A DNA stretch of 64,000 bases from Lentisphaeria bacterium (GCA_022009855.1 CP091727.1:2356001-2420000), one strand, 5' to 3'; shown: positions 1-9,635, counted from the stretch's first letter. Notes: generated by a model not told the origin, from the letters alone. Translations and numbers: made by a program.

Positions 1-71
1 AAAGGGCCAGAAGACTTACCGCTACCGGTCATTCCGAAACAAATCAATCCCGTAGCAGCATCGCGTGTCAT
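1..71 (-). CDS. Type IV coupling protein, N-terminal fragment (VirD4/TraG-like), runs off the left edge
   Basis: Only the first 23 or so codons are in the window. They read MTRDAATG.. and then GMTGSGKSSGP, a Walker A motif in the form common at the start of coupling-protein ATPase domains. Coupling proteins hand the relaxase-DNA complex to the secretion channel, which fits the transfer operon just upstream. The ATG at 71 follows GAGGAAA at good spacing and overlaps the stop of a 16-codon upstream reading frame (start 118) in an ATGA junction. The lack of an N-terminal membrane segment before the Walker motif is unusual for VirD4, so another P-loop transfer ATPase is possible. The fragment is too short to decide. 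Confidence 0.5.
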   Translation of the reverse strand, partial: MTRDAATGLICFGMTGSGKSSGP

Positions 72-121
72 CCAGGAATTTCCTCAAAATTCATAATTTC
101 CGTATCCAGCACCGACATGAT

Positions 122-580
122 TCAACCTCCCAACACACGATATAAGTAAAAAATCCCAATTCCTGAAAGAATAATAAGCAATCCAGACGCACCATAAAAT
201 ACAAAACGTTTTCCCCAGGATTCACGATAATCCGCCAATAAAAGGCGAATTTGAGACTTTGCAAACAAAAACTGGCGGGTCGTCAGATATTTAACCTTTT
301 CCAGAAACGCCTCATTGACAATATCTGCACGCTTTTGGAAAACCTTGTTTTGTTGCTCAAGTCGGACTGCAAGTTGTTCCAACGATTCTACAATCAAAAT
401 TTCTTCCATAATCAAAGACCTGAAAAGATCCTGCTGAAACAAATCCTCATTCAAAAGTTTCTCAATCTTCTCACGAGATGCTACTCCATCAGCAACCAAA
501 GAATCAATAGCCTGCGCCAATAAAGGAGAACAAATTTGAAGATTACTCTCAACAGTTGTATCATTTTCCTGCACGTTCAA
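122..580 (-). CDS. Small tail-anchored membrane protein, paralog A
   Basis: A 152-residue protein not assigned to a family. Residues 15-120 are charged and helical, and a single membrane segment lies at about residues 128-148 with a few residues after it. The domain would therefore sit in the cytoplasm with a C-terminal anchor. It is clearly a paralog of the next gene upstream: the pattern SPLLAQAIDSLVADGV.. matches TPSLRDMALQAL..GGV.., and both end in a similar hydrophobic tail. Translation appears to start at TTG (580), five bases after GGAGAG; no ATG fits. It lies between the paralog and the coupling protein, so a role near the secretion channel is an inference from position. Confidence 0.6.
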   Translation of the reverse strand: MNVQENDTTVESNLQICSPLLAQAIDSLVADGVASREKIEKLLNEDLFQQDLFRSLIMEEILIVESLEQLAVRLEQQNKVFQKRADIVNEAFLEKVKYLTTRQFLFAKSQIRLLLADYRESWGKRFVFYGASGLLIILSGIGIFYLYRVLGG

Positions 581-594
581 ATCTCTCCTGTAAA

Positions 595-1039
595 TTATTC
601 AAAAATACGACACATATAAAAAACGCTAAGAGCCAAAAGAAAAGCCAAAGCACCCCCAGCCCCGCAAATCACCAACCTTTCGAACAATCTTTCCCGATGA
701 ACTCTGCGCACGCGCTGGAAATAGGAACGAAAAAATGTTCTTGCCGTCGAATATTCTTATTAACATCTTCCAGCCAGTCAGACTGATCGAGAGCATATGA
801 TTCCACAGCTTCCATATATTGTTTTTGGATATTAGTTGAAATTTGCTGAATCATACGAACAATCAATTCCTGCCTCAAAATCAGAAGATAAACAAAATCA
901 TCCGAATATGCTTCTTCAAAAGCCCTCAAATATTGTACAATGGGAGCAGTAACCCCCCCCTGCTGGAGAGCGCCTGTAACGCCATATCCCGTAAAGACGG
1001 CGTCACAGACATTTCTGTTTTGATATTAAAATCCTGCAT
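595..1039 (-). CDS. Small tail-anchored membrane protein, paralog B (frame broken twice)
   Basis: The reading frame opens with MQDFNIKTEMSV.. at 1039, after GAGG at five bases. It shifts near the run of eight C at 953-960 and continues as QQGGVTAPIVQYLRAFEEAY. It shifts again at the run of six A (730-735) into a hydrophobic tail ending YMCRIFE at 595. Read this way it has the same length and plan as paralog A: helical domain, then C-terminal membrane anchor. Both breaks sit in homopolymers, so sequence error, a phase-variable C tract and real decay are all possible. Function unknown. Confidence 0.55.
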
Positions 1040-1064
1040 ACAGCCTCATTATTAGTGAAAAAGA

Positions 1065-1095
1065 GACGGAGCTGCCAACAGAAGCAGGCTCCGTC
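1065..1095. other. Intergenic hairpin
   Basis: GACGGAGC (1065-1072) pairs with GCTCCGTC (1088-1095). Inside are TGC, an eight-base loop, GCA and one unpaired G. It lies between the stop of the repeat protein and the start of paralog B, and has no T run. In plus-strand orientation the plan resembles the hairpin family of the right-hand operons, although the loop is longer and the neighbouring genes are on the minus strand. Confidence 0.5.
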
Positions 1096-1104
1096 CCCTT
1101 GATG

Positions 1105-3813
1105 TTAGCGTGCCCTTTCAGGCACTTTTGACAGCTCTTTTGAATCCGCCGGCGAAGAATGAGTCGGAGCTTTCGGCTGAACTTTCATAATTTCTGCAAA
1201 GTCTTTTTGCGTAAGTTTTGCCTTTTGCTCCGGAGTCATCGGCGGAATCTGATGATTTGCAATTCGCTTTTCAATGATTGTCATCTGACTCGGAGAAATC
1301 GGATCATTGGCGACGGCATCTTTGATCATCTGAGAAGCCATCTCTTTGGAAACATTATCTGGAATCTCCTGAATCTTCCCCTTTTCGCGCAATTCAGCCA
1401 AAACTTTTTTCTGAGCATCGGAAGCCGGAATTTCGCTTGCCGGAGTTAATCTTCTGCTCCGACCGAGGAAGTTTTTCCATACCGATATCAATCAACCGTG
1501 AAGCTTCAGCCCGAGTCATGGATGAAAACTCCTCATTGGGAATACGAGACAGTTTGTCTTCCTGAACAAACCTTGCAATCATATTCTTTTGAGCCCGTGT
1601 AGCCGGAGCACTTTCAAGCAATTTTCCTGCCTCGGCAAAGTCAGATTTTCAATCTGCTTCTGACTCATCTCCGGAATGGCATGAGCTTCCACCAATTTGG
1701 TCAGAGCTTCTTTCTGATTGGCACTGGCCGGCCCATTGGGATCCCGTTCCGCAGGATCACGGTAAGCTTTGTCAAGAATCCGACTTGCCTCTGCCGAGGT
1801 AAGTTTGTAACTTTCCAGCGGCTCAATCCGTTTTTCTGCAACAAGATTTTTCACGGCTTCAATCTGTTTGTCCGTCGCCGGAAGCGATCCAATCAATTTG
1901 GTGGCCTGCAAAAGTTGAGAGCCTCAACCTCTTTGGCCGAAATAGTCGGAGATTTGAAGAAAGTTTTCAAAACATTCTTCGAAAAGGCATTCTCATTGAG
2001 CGCCCGAGTGATAAAATCCTTCTGTTTTTCGCTGGCAGGTCGCCTGGCATAAGCATGGTCAATCTTCTGACGCCCCTCTTCTTCGGAAAGATTCTTCCAC
2101 TGCGCGTAGGGAATCCGGGGAATCTCATTCTTGTCCATCAGAGATTTCAATTCCCGCCGAGTTTCATCGGTAATCGGATTTGCCGGAACGTCACGTTGAA
2201 TTGCGATTTCCGGCGCATTGTCAATGATGAAACTGGCTTCCATTTTGGAGAGGTTGCCGATCTCATTCATATCAATATCAATCCGGTTCTCTTCCGACAT
2301 GGTGGTAATAAGAAGCTGCTGCTTCTGAGACGCCGGTTCATCAAAACCGCGCACATAATCGCGAGCATCTTCCAGGGTCAAACTGTCCCAGGTATCCTTA
2401 TCCATTCTTTCCAGACGACCGGTGGCAGTAAGGCGCCCCATCATTTTCTTGTAATCATCCACAGTAAGATCCTGCATAGTTCTGAATCCTTTCTGAACTT
2501 TTGATTTGCTTTCCTTAACCGGAAATGCGGCAAGGATTAATTTTTCATCATACGGAATGCCAATCTCCTCAAAACGGGTTTTGCAATTGAACCCGCTCAA
2601 GAGCAGACATCGGCGTCTTCTGTCGGAAAAAATCCAGCCATTCTCCGGGATGTTCCATCTCCGGCAGGAGAGGAATCCCCGCAATAAATTTCTCGCCTAC
2701 TTCAGACGAAAAATTTTTCCATGCCGCATACGGCATCGGCGGAACAATTCCCGCACTGACGACTTTGGAAATCAATGCCTTCTGATAAATCTGTCTGGCA
2801 CAAGCAAAAACTTGTTTGATATCCGGCTCAAACGCTCTTTCAAAACTGGTCTTTTTCGCTTCAAATCCCCAATTCTTAAAAGCCTTTTTCAGAGCCGTAG
2901 TTCGTCCGTCAGGAGAGCACTGGAAATATCCTGTTTGAAAAAATTCAACCAATCATATTTACCAGTAATGGTCTCGCTGTGGTGAACAATATCTTCCGCC
3001 TCAATGCCGCGTTCATCAAAAAACTTCCGTTCCTGCATTCGAAGTGTTGCCGAACTGCTCCGGGTCACTTCTTCATTCATTCCCGTGATTTCCTGATCGT
3101 CATAATATCCGAACTCATTATCTTCTACATGCTGCACCTCCTTAATATTAAATTCAGCGACATTGTAAAATTTTGCTCTTCGAAACTCATCACCATCTTT
3201 CCAGATGTATTCCGAACAGAGCAATGCGGGCAATCCGTTAATGCGATAATCCGCATCGAATTTTGAAATATGTTCAGGATCAAACGGCTCAACAGCTTCT
3301 GTTGCAATCAATCGACAAAACAATTCCGTTTGAGTCTCGGAAAGCATTTCATTAGCAATAGAAAGGTTTTCCTCCATATTCGGATTAAAACCATCCTTCA
3401 AATGCTCAGGATTCAACGGAACACCCCATTGTGCAAAACGTTCCCGAAGGGTATCAGATTCAATCCGTTCAAAATCCTGATTTAAATATGCAATCCAGGC
3501 TTCCGGAGAATACGATGTTTCCAAACTTTGAGAGGGAAAAGAACTCATGGTTTTCCCTGACATTTCCCGAAAAAAACTGACGATTCACCGCTTCCGGAGT
3601 CAAATCCGAGCAAAGAATCACATGTTCCTGATGCTCCTGGTCAAATACCGTATAACGGCATTCATAAACTGTAGGCAGCGCAGCCGTGATCTCCTCTACC
3701 TGATCACGAGTAATACCGTCAAGAATCATGGGAGCAATCACCCCCATGCGAATTAAACGGGCGACCAGATCCCGTTCCTCTGGGGAAGCAATCTGTATCG
3801 CTTCGTCATTCAT
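1105..3813 (-). CDS. Large multi-repeat protein sharing its C-terminal domain with the relaxase (frame broken about six times)
   Basis: One protein of about 900 residues is spread over seven overlapping reading frames, with frame changes near 3560, 2930, 2640, 1905, 1605 and 1470. In each case the next frame continues the same repeat pattern. After an N-terminal unit (SPEERDLVARLIRMGVIAP..) come three modules of about 100 residues, each opening with W-[IL]-x-[FY] and containing F-x-x-[WI]-G (EAWIAYLNQDF, YDWLNFFKQD, GEWLDFFRQK). Then follow five or six shorter units of the type Q..I..L......LT..EAS.LID, resembling DUF3072/SAP-like helical repeats. The last unit, ending LTQKDFAEIMKVQP, is strongly similar to the end of the relaxase. 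The ATG at 3813 follows GGAGAT and overlaps the upstream parA-like stop. Function unknown; a DNA- or relaxosome-binding protein or a passenger of the secretion system are inferences. Confidence 0.55.
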
Positions 3814-4602
3814 TTTTATCTCCTGTTCCCGAATTCATTTCAAATATAGGAGCAAGATGCTCCTTGATCACTTTGAACTCATTCTGGCAGCGAATAATTC
3901 CCATCCAGCCCAACTTCGACAAATCAATCTCTTTTTCTTTACCAATACGACCATAGGAAGTATTGAGTTCACGAAAAAAGGGTCAGATAATTACGACTGA
4001 GATTCTGAAGAATAATAACCGGAGAATCCGGAAAATTCTTCACCAAATATGGTTCAAGGGTAGCATGAAACTGCTGCATTGACTTACCGTCAACTTCATT
4101 AAGAATCGTGATGATTTCAAGTTTTTTCTCTTCGATATACGGTTTAAATGTTTTAAACCACGGAATATAGGTTGTGACAGAATCAGGATCGTTTGTGACG
4201 ACCCCAATCACATTGACTTTCAAATTTTTTCATATGCAGTAAATCAAAAGGAAATGCCTGCATCCAGTCCAGCATTTTCGACGTACTGCCGGCTTTCAAA
4301 TCAATGATATAAATGTTATCCCCCGGATATTGCTTTTTATCCGATTCCACAGCAATGATTTTATTCATTACCTTATCCAGCGGGAAATCATTTTCTGTAT
4401 TCACCTCCAAAACCACTTCATCAAGAATCTGCTCTTTCACAGTACGAGTTTTCATCGCATTGTAAAAAGAATGGTTTTCATCATCACAATCGAACAAAAC
4501 CGTCCGATAACCAAAATCCGTTGCCGCATCCGCAAAAAGCGTCGCCACCAAAGTTTTCCCAATACCACCTTTGGTTCCAGCCATAATGAAAAGTTTTGAC
4601 AT
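3806..4602 (-). CDS. ParA/MinD-like P-loop ATPase (frame broken twice)
   Basis: It begins MSKLFIMAGTKGGIGKTLVA, a deviant Walker A motif (KGGIGKT) of the ParA/MinD family, followed by VLFDCDDEN and NIYIIDLKAG, the usual switch and Walker B positions. After a break at the T run 4225-4230 it continues KVNVIGVVTNDPDSVTTYIPWF. After a second break near the A run 3974-3979 it continues RELNTSYGRIGKEKEIDLSKLGWMGI to a stop at 3806. Reconstructed length is about 260 residues, normal for the family. It may position DNA or transfer machinery. The PRTRC ParB-like gene is 37 kb away on the other strand, so they need not be partners. Orphan transfer-operon ATPases such as VirC1 are an alternative comparison. 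Confidence 0.75.
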
Positions 4603-4640
4603 AATATCTCCTGCTCTACCAATGCCTGAACTTAACTTCC

Positions 4641-4670
4641 GGAAGCCGCCGTTCTGCGTTGACGGCTTCC
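4641..4670. other. Intergenic hairpin upstream of the parA-like gene
   Basis: GGAAGCCG (4641-4648) pairs with CGGCTTCC (4663-4670) around a 14-base loop that can form a small inner CG/CG stem. It lies between the stop at 4682 and the parA-like start at 4602, with no T run. It could mark mRNA processing or attenuation within the operon. Confidence 0.45.
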
Positions 4671-4681
4671 GTGATCAGTTA

Positions 4682-5161
4682 TCAGTTGAATTTGCCTTCT
4701 GATCTCACGCCTTTACGGGCATTATACTCTCCTTCCCGGATCAATTTTTCGGCCATATGTTTCGTCAAATTACGAATTTGCCTGGGTGATCCACCCGAAA
4801 GAAAAACCCTCTGCAAGCAGTTTTTTAATTCTCCTGCGCTGGGCGTTGCTTGCAAGCTCCTCGCGATTGATATTGGAACTCATCACAGACCACAGAAGAG
4901 CCTCTCCCGTATGGACGGTCATATATTTCAGATCCGCCTCTGAAACTCTCCCCAAAACACCACTGCGGATCAGGGAAAGCAACTCCTCACGCATATCAGC
5001 CGACATGGGCAGAAAGGTATATGGCGGGACTTCTTCGCACTCTTGTATCAGAAGGTCAACTTCTTCTTCCGAAAAGATTCAAGCCGATCCGCCGAAATTC
5101 CTTCAACCTGACCATTGGCATATAATGCATCAAGTTTCTGAAGTTGTACTGATGTAATCAT
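4682..5161 (-). CDS. Small protein with one relaxase-tail-type repeat unit (frame broken twice)
   Basis: It starts MITSVQLQKLDALYANGQVEGIS at 5161 after GAGGAGG. The frame changes in a TTTT run near 5075 and continues FSEEEVDLLIQECEEVPPY. It changes again in a CCC run near 4785 and continues RQIRNLTKHMAEKLIREGEY to 4682. Reconstructed length is about 160 residues. The segment NAQRRRIKKLLAEGF..LTKHMAEKLI resembles a single unit of the repeats in the large neighbour downstream. No other family was recognised, and its role is inferred only from being in the same operon. Confidence 0.5.
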
Positions 5162-5249
5162 AAGAGCCTCCTCTTCATTATCCAGAAGTCCAATTGGATT
5201 TCCCGGATGAGAAATTCACCCGGAACCATATCCCCAGCTATTCATGGCA

Positions 5250-5486
5250 TCATATCCATTTTAAGTCCCCCTCTGTTTGAGATTTGCTTTTATTCGGCAT
5301 CGCTGAAACCAGCGTCTTGATTGCGACAGTGTTCAGCGCGATAATCTCTGACTGTTTGAGCAAAATGGACTCCTGCCGAGCTTGCTTCTCTCTAAGTACA
5401 TAGCAATGGGAAGATAAAACAACGCAGAAAACGAAAAGCCCCAACAAAGCCACCACAATAATAACCGGGAAAATGAACTTTCGCAT
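5250..5486 (-). CDS. Small single-pass membrane protein
   Basis: A 78-residue protein. Residues 4-27 form a strong membrane segment (FPVIIVVALLGLFVFCVV), followed by a short helical tail. Its start lies two bases after the previous stop, so it is probably translationally coupled. Small membrane proteins of this size are common in transfer operons, but no family could be named. Confidence 0.55.
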   Translation of the reverse strand: MRKFIFPVIIVVALLGLFVFCVVLSSHCYVLREKQARQESILLKQSEIIALNTVAIKTLVSAMPNKSKSQTEGDLKWI

Positions 5487-5488
5487 GA

Positions 5489-5686
5489 TTAGTTACCTTT
5501 TTTCCTAAGCTGAAGTTTCAGGAGTTCAGTTTCTTGCTGGAGTCTCTGCAATTCATTCTCCAGCTTGTTGATATACTCCGCAGACTTCAAAAGATTGCCG
5601 GATACAACACCGTATCGTTTTTGGAGTTCTTCTATGAGAACAGCAAGTTCTTTTCGCTTTGGATTCCTGAGAAATCTGAGCATCAA
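5489..5686 (-). CDS. Short coiled-coil protein, or displaced C-terminus of the lipoprotein
   Basis: A 65-residue reading frame with a clear coiled coil (LIEELQKRYG.., INKLENELQRLQQETELLKL). It overlaps the end of the upstream lipoprotein frame by about 130 bases. Two readings fit. It may be a separate gene starting at the ATG near 5683, with AAGAAGG six to seven bases before it. Or the lipoprotein may run on into this frame after an indel in the AAAAG run near 5660, because the last 30 residues of the lipoprotein frame look like noise and ESKAKR would join smoothly to ELAVLIEELQ. Confidence 0.5.
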   Translation of the reverse strand: MMLRFLRNPKRKELAVLIEELQKRYGVVSGNLLKSAEYINKLENELQRLQQETELLKLQLRKKGN

Positions 5687-6104
5687 GAACCTTCTTTACA
5701 ATTTCACGCGTATCACGCATATCCTGGGATGCGAGGGCGAGCTGACCCGCTATCACATCAGCATAACGCTCTTGTTTCTGTTTCTGAGCCATGAGGATCG
5801 GATCTGCATCCGGCTGCGGAATCAGATTCCATCGCGGCGACTGTTCTTCCCGGTACACTGTATGCTGTTCATGCATCACACTTTTGCGATTGGGATCAAT
5901 GTATCGTCCGACCGCATAAGAACGCATAACAGGATTACTGCGAATTTTTTCCTGAGAATCAGCAGGAATCGTTTGAGCGGCAACGTAGACCGGGACATTG
6001 ACAAATTCCTGGGGCGGCAATTCTTTGCTTTTGCATCCGGCGAATACCAGAAGAGCAAGAAGTCCTACGCTGCTGACAGTGTTGAAAAGTTTCTTTTGCA
6101 TCAT
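5553..6104 (-). CDS. Lipoprotein of the transfer operon
   Basis: The N-terminus MMQKKLFNTVSSVGLLALLVFAGCKS carries a lipobox (VFAGC), so the mature protein would be lipid-anchored, probably in the outer membrane. The rest is polar with no recognised domain. The ATG follows AAGAAGGAGAC. The 183-residue frame has a doubtful last 30 residues; the true end may lie in the following coiled-coil frame. Immediately downstream of VirB10, it may help anchor or assemble the core complex, as VirB7-type lipoproteins do; this is an inference from position. Confidence 0.6.
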   Translation of the reverse strand: MMQKKLFNTVSSVGLLALLVFAGCKSKELPPQEFVNVPVYVAAQTIPADSQEKIRSNPVMRSYAVGRYIDPNRKSVMHEQHTVYREEQSPRWNLIPQPDADPILMAQKQKQERYADVIAGQLALASQDMRDTREIVKKVLDAQISQESKAKRTCCSHRRTPKTIRCCIRQSFEVCGVYQQAGE

Positions 6105-6118
6105 GTTTTGTCTCCTTC

Positions 6119-7314
6119 TTATTGGTTATTGTTCTTTGAAAACGCATTGAGAAAATTCCGAGCGGACTGTGGTTGCTGAGCGCCATGAATCTTCTCGGTT
6201 TCAAGTTTGTTCAAAAGCGTATCGGCCACTTTAGCATCATCAAGATTGATGACTTGCTGAACAAAAGATAAAATTCAGTGCCGGCGGCCACTCTAATGTA
6301 GTAAGATTCCTTGCTGATCTGTTTGGAAACATCCTGAAGCATGATCTGAGCAAGAGTTTCCGCCCCACGAGCAAGAGCATTCTTCGTCGTTCCTTCCTGT
6401 GTCGAAACAAAACCGCCAGAATTGGTATAAACCTCAGTAGTCTGAAATCCCTGCGCTAAACCTTGACCAAAAGCCAATGTATACATCAGAAATTTAGCCA
6501 GATTTTCATTACTCATAACCTGTCCGGGAATTCCCGCAGCCATATCGCTGATTGTTGCCAAATTTTTGGTTTCGGGAGAATTGGATTTTTCCAAAGCAAT
6601 ACCGCGAAGCTGCAACTCAAATCCCACCATATTGCTTGTCGCCTGCCAGACAAGAACAAAATTGCTACCGGTAGTAAGACGATTGCGTAATGGTTTCGCA
6701 CCATTTACCGTACCATGAACTTCTGTTCCTGCAGGAATAATGAGTTTCTTTTCCCCTTTGCTGTTAATCCACCATAAATCCTCAGTAACAAAAGCAATCA
6801 AAGGTGTATCGGTATCTCCAGATTCAACAGTATTAACCAGTTTGCAGGCAATCAGACGACCATAAGGCGCATAACGTTCAGAAATGAACTCCTTTTGTCC
6901 CGATGCCGCAGTCTCACCATCAATAATCGTAATAAGCGATTTCCCTGTTGGAGACGCAGTTCTGGAATAAGTATCAAAACGCCTGTCTGATGTAGAACGA
7001 GCAGAATTTGGTGCTTCACTCGAACGCCCAGGAATTGCCGGTGGCTTCGGTGCACCTTTCTTGGGATCAGCAGGAGAAACTTTCCCTGCTTCAGCCTGTT
7101 CTGATTTTGCGGAAGTATTGGCAACCGCTTTGATATTACTATAAATATCATACGAACCATCGCCACCACTTGTGCGATTGACTTCAAGCTTGCCGGCATC
7201 CGTCCTCAAAAGAAAAGGCAGAGCAAGCAAAACCAGCAAAACCAGGCCGCCCAGGGACAACAACGATGTCCCCATGGGGCTGCGTAACTTTTTATAAAAT
7301 TCACGCAGATTCAT
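6119..7314 (-). CDS. VirB10/TrbI-like core channel protein (frame broken near C-terminus)
   Basis: VirB10 proteins span both membranes and form the inner scaffold of the type IV secretion channel. This one has a short cytoplasmic start, one membrane segment at residues 17-36, a proline-rich linker (about 85-120), and a periplasmic domain with the family motifs PLIAFVTEDLW and IIPAGTEVHG. The final AAGTEFYLLF is followed by a frame change at the A run 6263-6266. The adjacent frame then supplies the expected continuation (VQQVINLDDAKVADTLLNKL) to a stop at 6119. Reconstructed length is about 398 residues. It lies four bases downstream of the VirB9-like gene. Confidence 0.8.
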
Positions 7315-7317
7315 AGA

Positions 7318-8982
7318 TTACCTCTTTTCTTCGTTATCAGTCGTCGTTGTCGAAGAAGTCTCGACTTGATTTGAGATTTCAGACGGCTGTTTATCGTTAC
7401 CAGACAACTGAACATGGGATAATCTCTTATCTTCCAAATTTTGAGATGCTTCAACTTGTTTCTGACTCTCAGATGGTTGTCCCTTCAATGGAGGCACTTC
7501 AGGAGAAGATTCCTCCTGTGGCGGCATTTCAGGACGTTGCTCCTTCTGCTGCGGCATTTCCAGAGTAAGTTCATCTTGGCGCGGCACTTCCGGCTGTTGC
7601 TCTTCCTGCAGAGGCATTTCCGAAGAAGACTCCTCCTGCTGTGGGATTTCCGGCTGTTGCTCTTCCCGCAGAGGCATTTCCGAAGAAGACTCCTCCTGCT
7701 GTGGGATTTCCGGCTGTTGCTCTTCCTGCAAAGGCATTTTCGAAGAAGATTCCTCCTGTGGCGGCATTTCCGGCAGTTGTTCCTCCTGCGGCGGCGTTTC
7801 GGGAGACATTACATCTGATTCTGACATCCCCTGCGGAACAACTACCGCTTCCGATTGCGGAATGACCGCATCCATAACGGGCGCCGCCATATCACTCGCG
7901 GGCGGGGTAGAAACTTCTGAATTTTCATTTTCAGCAGTTCGGGAGTCATTTTCGGAAGTAAACGGTTCTTCTTTAATTTGAGTATTTTCTGCATTTTTTT
8001 CAACTTTATCCAGTTCAGCAAGTTTTTTTTCCAAACGATCAGCCAATTCATTCAGACGTCTGGCCAAAGGATCAGACGGCTTAGACGAAGAAGCAGGCAG
8101 ATTTTCCTGAATTTGGAATTTTTCTTCTTGATCTTTAGTGGTAACACCAATCAAGAAAACATTATCTGGAGCAAGATTATTTCTGCGTCCATCAGGTGTT
8201 CCGGTAATGGTAAAAAATGCCCATGTTGCTGATTTGGGCGGCATAATTCCACTTGCATCCGCTGCACTCATATAATAAGTTTTGCCGCCAACCTGAGCAG
8301 AAAAACTGAATCTGTCATACGCGATTTCTTCAGAAGACTCATTGTGCATCAAAAGTTTGAATACAAGAGTATCTTCCCGATTGAATCGGATCACCTCAAG
8401 GAGTTCAATTTTGAATTCTCCGTAATTAAAAAAGCGATGATTTTTGGCATGAATCGTATCGCGCAACTCTGAAGGATAGCGTTTCTTAAACAACTCATAT
8501 CCTTTGCTCATATCAATCATGGAAAGCAAACGAGCAGGAGTCACAGAAACGCTTTTGCCGAGATATGAAGATGTCCCCCCGGAAGACGCTGCAAAATTGA
8601 CTGCCGCATATGCCTTTTTATCATCCTGCTTTAAATACAGAATAAAAGTCTGACGATTATAGATAACGGTCAAAGTTCCAGTTGCTCCCTTTTTGCGGGC
8701 AACCAGATTGAAATGATTTGCTCCCGGCTTTGCCGCGATAATAAAATCGCTTGTCCCCTCTGTTGCCACATTGACTCCGGCAATTTTCGAAATTGCCGAG
8801 GGAAAAGTCACTGTGGTCACTCCATCACCGAATTTGACATAAATTTCATAAATCATTCCCTGTGCGAGCTGAAACTCCTGGAACTGATTCAAATCCTTAA
8901 CAGATTTCGGAACCTCTCCGGCATTCACAAAAGAAATTACGCCGAGGAGCAAAACAAGAGTGAAAATTTTGTGCTTTTGCAT
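7318..8982 (-). CDS. VirB9/TrbG-like outer-membrane core protein with a long Pro/Glu-rich repeat tail
   Basis: A 554-residue protein with a signal peptide (MQKHKIFTLVLLLGVISFVNAG). The N-terminal domain (about 35-140) and a beta-rich domain (about 175-300) match the layout of VirB9/TrbG, which forms the outer ring with VirB10. The remaining 220 residues are unusual for the family: a coiled-coil stretch and then tandem E-x-P-x-Q-E-E repeats, including two near-identical 20-residue copies. The family is usually about 300 residues, so the tail is an addition, perhaps a rod or spacer reaching the surface. Assignment rests on domain order and operon position. Confidence 0.7.
   Translation of the reverse strand: MQKHKIFTLVLLLGVISFVNAGEVPKSVKDLNQFQEFQLAQGMIYEIYVKFGDGVTTVTFPSAISKIAGVNVATEGTSDFIIAAKPGANHFNLVARKKGATGTLTVIYNRQTFILYLKQDDKKAYAAVNFAASSGGTSSYLGKSVSVTPARLLSMIDMSKGYELFKKRYPSELRDTIHAKNHRFFNYGEFKIELLEVIRFNREDTLVFKLLMHNESSEEIAYDRFSFSAQVGGKTYYMSAADASGIMPPKSATWAFFTITGTPDGRRNNLAPDNVFLIGVTTKDQEEKFQIQENLPASSSKPSDPLARRLNELADRLEKKLAELDKVEKNAENTQIKEEPFTSENDSRTAENENSEVSTPPASDMAAPVMDAVIPQSEAVVVPQGMSESDVMSPETPPQEEQLPEMPPQEESSSKMPLQEEQQPEIPQQEESSSEMPLREEQQPEIPQQEESSSEMPLQEEQQPEVPRQDELTLEMPQQKEQRPEMPPQEESSPEVPPLKGQPSESQKQVEASQNLEDKRLSHVQLSGNDKQPSEISNQVETSSTTTTDNEEKR
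7611..7730 (-). repeat. Two tandem 60-bp coding repeats in the VirB9-like gene
   Basis: Two almost perfect 60-bp copies (7611-7670, 7671-7730) differ at very few bases and encode a 20-residue unit rich in Glu, Gln, Pro and Ser (core PEIPQQEESSSE). Partly decayed copies flank them on both sides. The unit preserves the reading frame, so copy number could change length without breaking the protein. Confidence 0.85.
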
Positions 8983-8994
8983 AAATACGTCCTT

Positions 8995-9576
8995 TCAATT
9001 TTGGGTTTCGTTAAAAGTAAAGTCCGATACGATAAAGGGATACAACGCGTTCTTGCCGAGATCGAAGTTAATATTCAAGCTGACCGTTGAATGGAACTTC
9101 ACCACAGAACTTTCTCTTTTTCCTGCAGCTGAATAAAAACGGAGAAGCTGGCCTTCAATTTCGACAAATGATTTCTTACTGTCTGCTTCCAGAACCTTGA
9201 TCCTCAGGATTTCTACTTTCTGGTGCATATCCTTTCTGCTGAACATTTCCATGTCCGCTTTCAACATGTCCAATGCCTTATTGCGTGCAGCTCCAGAATA
9301 CATCTCATCAAAGAGATCTCCTCGATCCAAACCATTGGGATTTCTCATCCACAACGCATCCATGGCGAGACGAGCAGTATATTCGTAGAGCCGAATTAAA
9401 CGCTCCTGATCCGCATACTCGGTAATGTGGTAGGAGTTACGGCCATCAATAACAATCAGTCGATTGTTGTCACGAAGCTGGTACATCAGCACCGGAGTCA
9501 AAAATGACAACGGGATGTAGCATAACATTGCAATGGTCAATAAACGGGTCTTGTTTTTGATTGTCAAATCAATCAT
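8995..9576 (-). CDS. VirB8/TraE-like inner-membrane protein 1
   Basis: Starting at the ATG at 9576 (MIDLTIKNKTRLL), which follows GGGAGGAAG, the protein has 193 residues: a short cytoplasmic start, one membrane segment at about 13-33, and a periplasmic domain of about 150 residues. This is the plan of VirB8/TraE assembly factors. Motifs such as NRLIVIDGRN and the ending DLGKNALYPFIVSDF are shared in outline with the next gene upstream. A longer frame beginning at 9639 overlaps that gene and has no ribosome site, so the later start is preferred. Confidence 0.65.
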   Translation of the reverse strand: MIDLTIKNKTRLLTIAMLCYIPLSFLTPVLMYQLRDNNRLIVIDGRNSYHITEYADQERLIRLYEYTARLAMDALWMRNPNGLDRGDLFDEMYSGAARNKALDMLKADMEMFSRKDMHQKVEILRIKVLEADSKKSFVEIEGQLLRFYSAAGKRESSVVKFHSTVSLNINFDLGKNALYPFIVSDFTFNETQN

Positions 9577-9635
9577 TAAACTCTTCCTCCCAGTAGCGCA
9601 TTCCTGCAACTTTGTAAGGCAAATCCCGATCAGAT

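Noticed and set aside
3125..3307. Separate small gene in the repeat-protein region
   Set aside because: It lies wholly inside a better frame of the repeat protein and shows no repeat pattern.
7500..7800. Tandem repeats resembling a CRISPR array or satellite
   Set aside because: The 60-bp units are in frame within a coding gene, adjoin without spacers and encode a Pro/Glu-rich tail.
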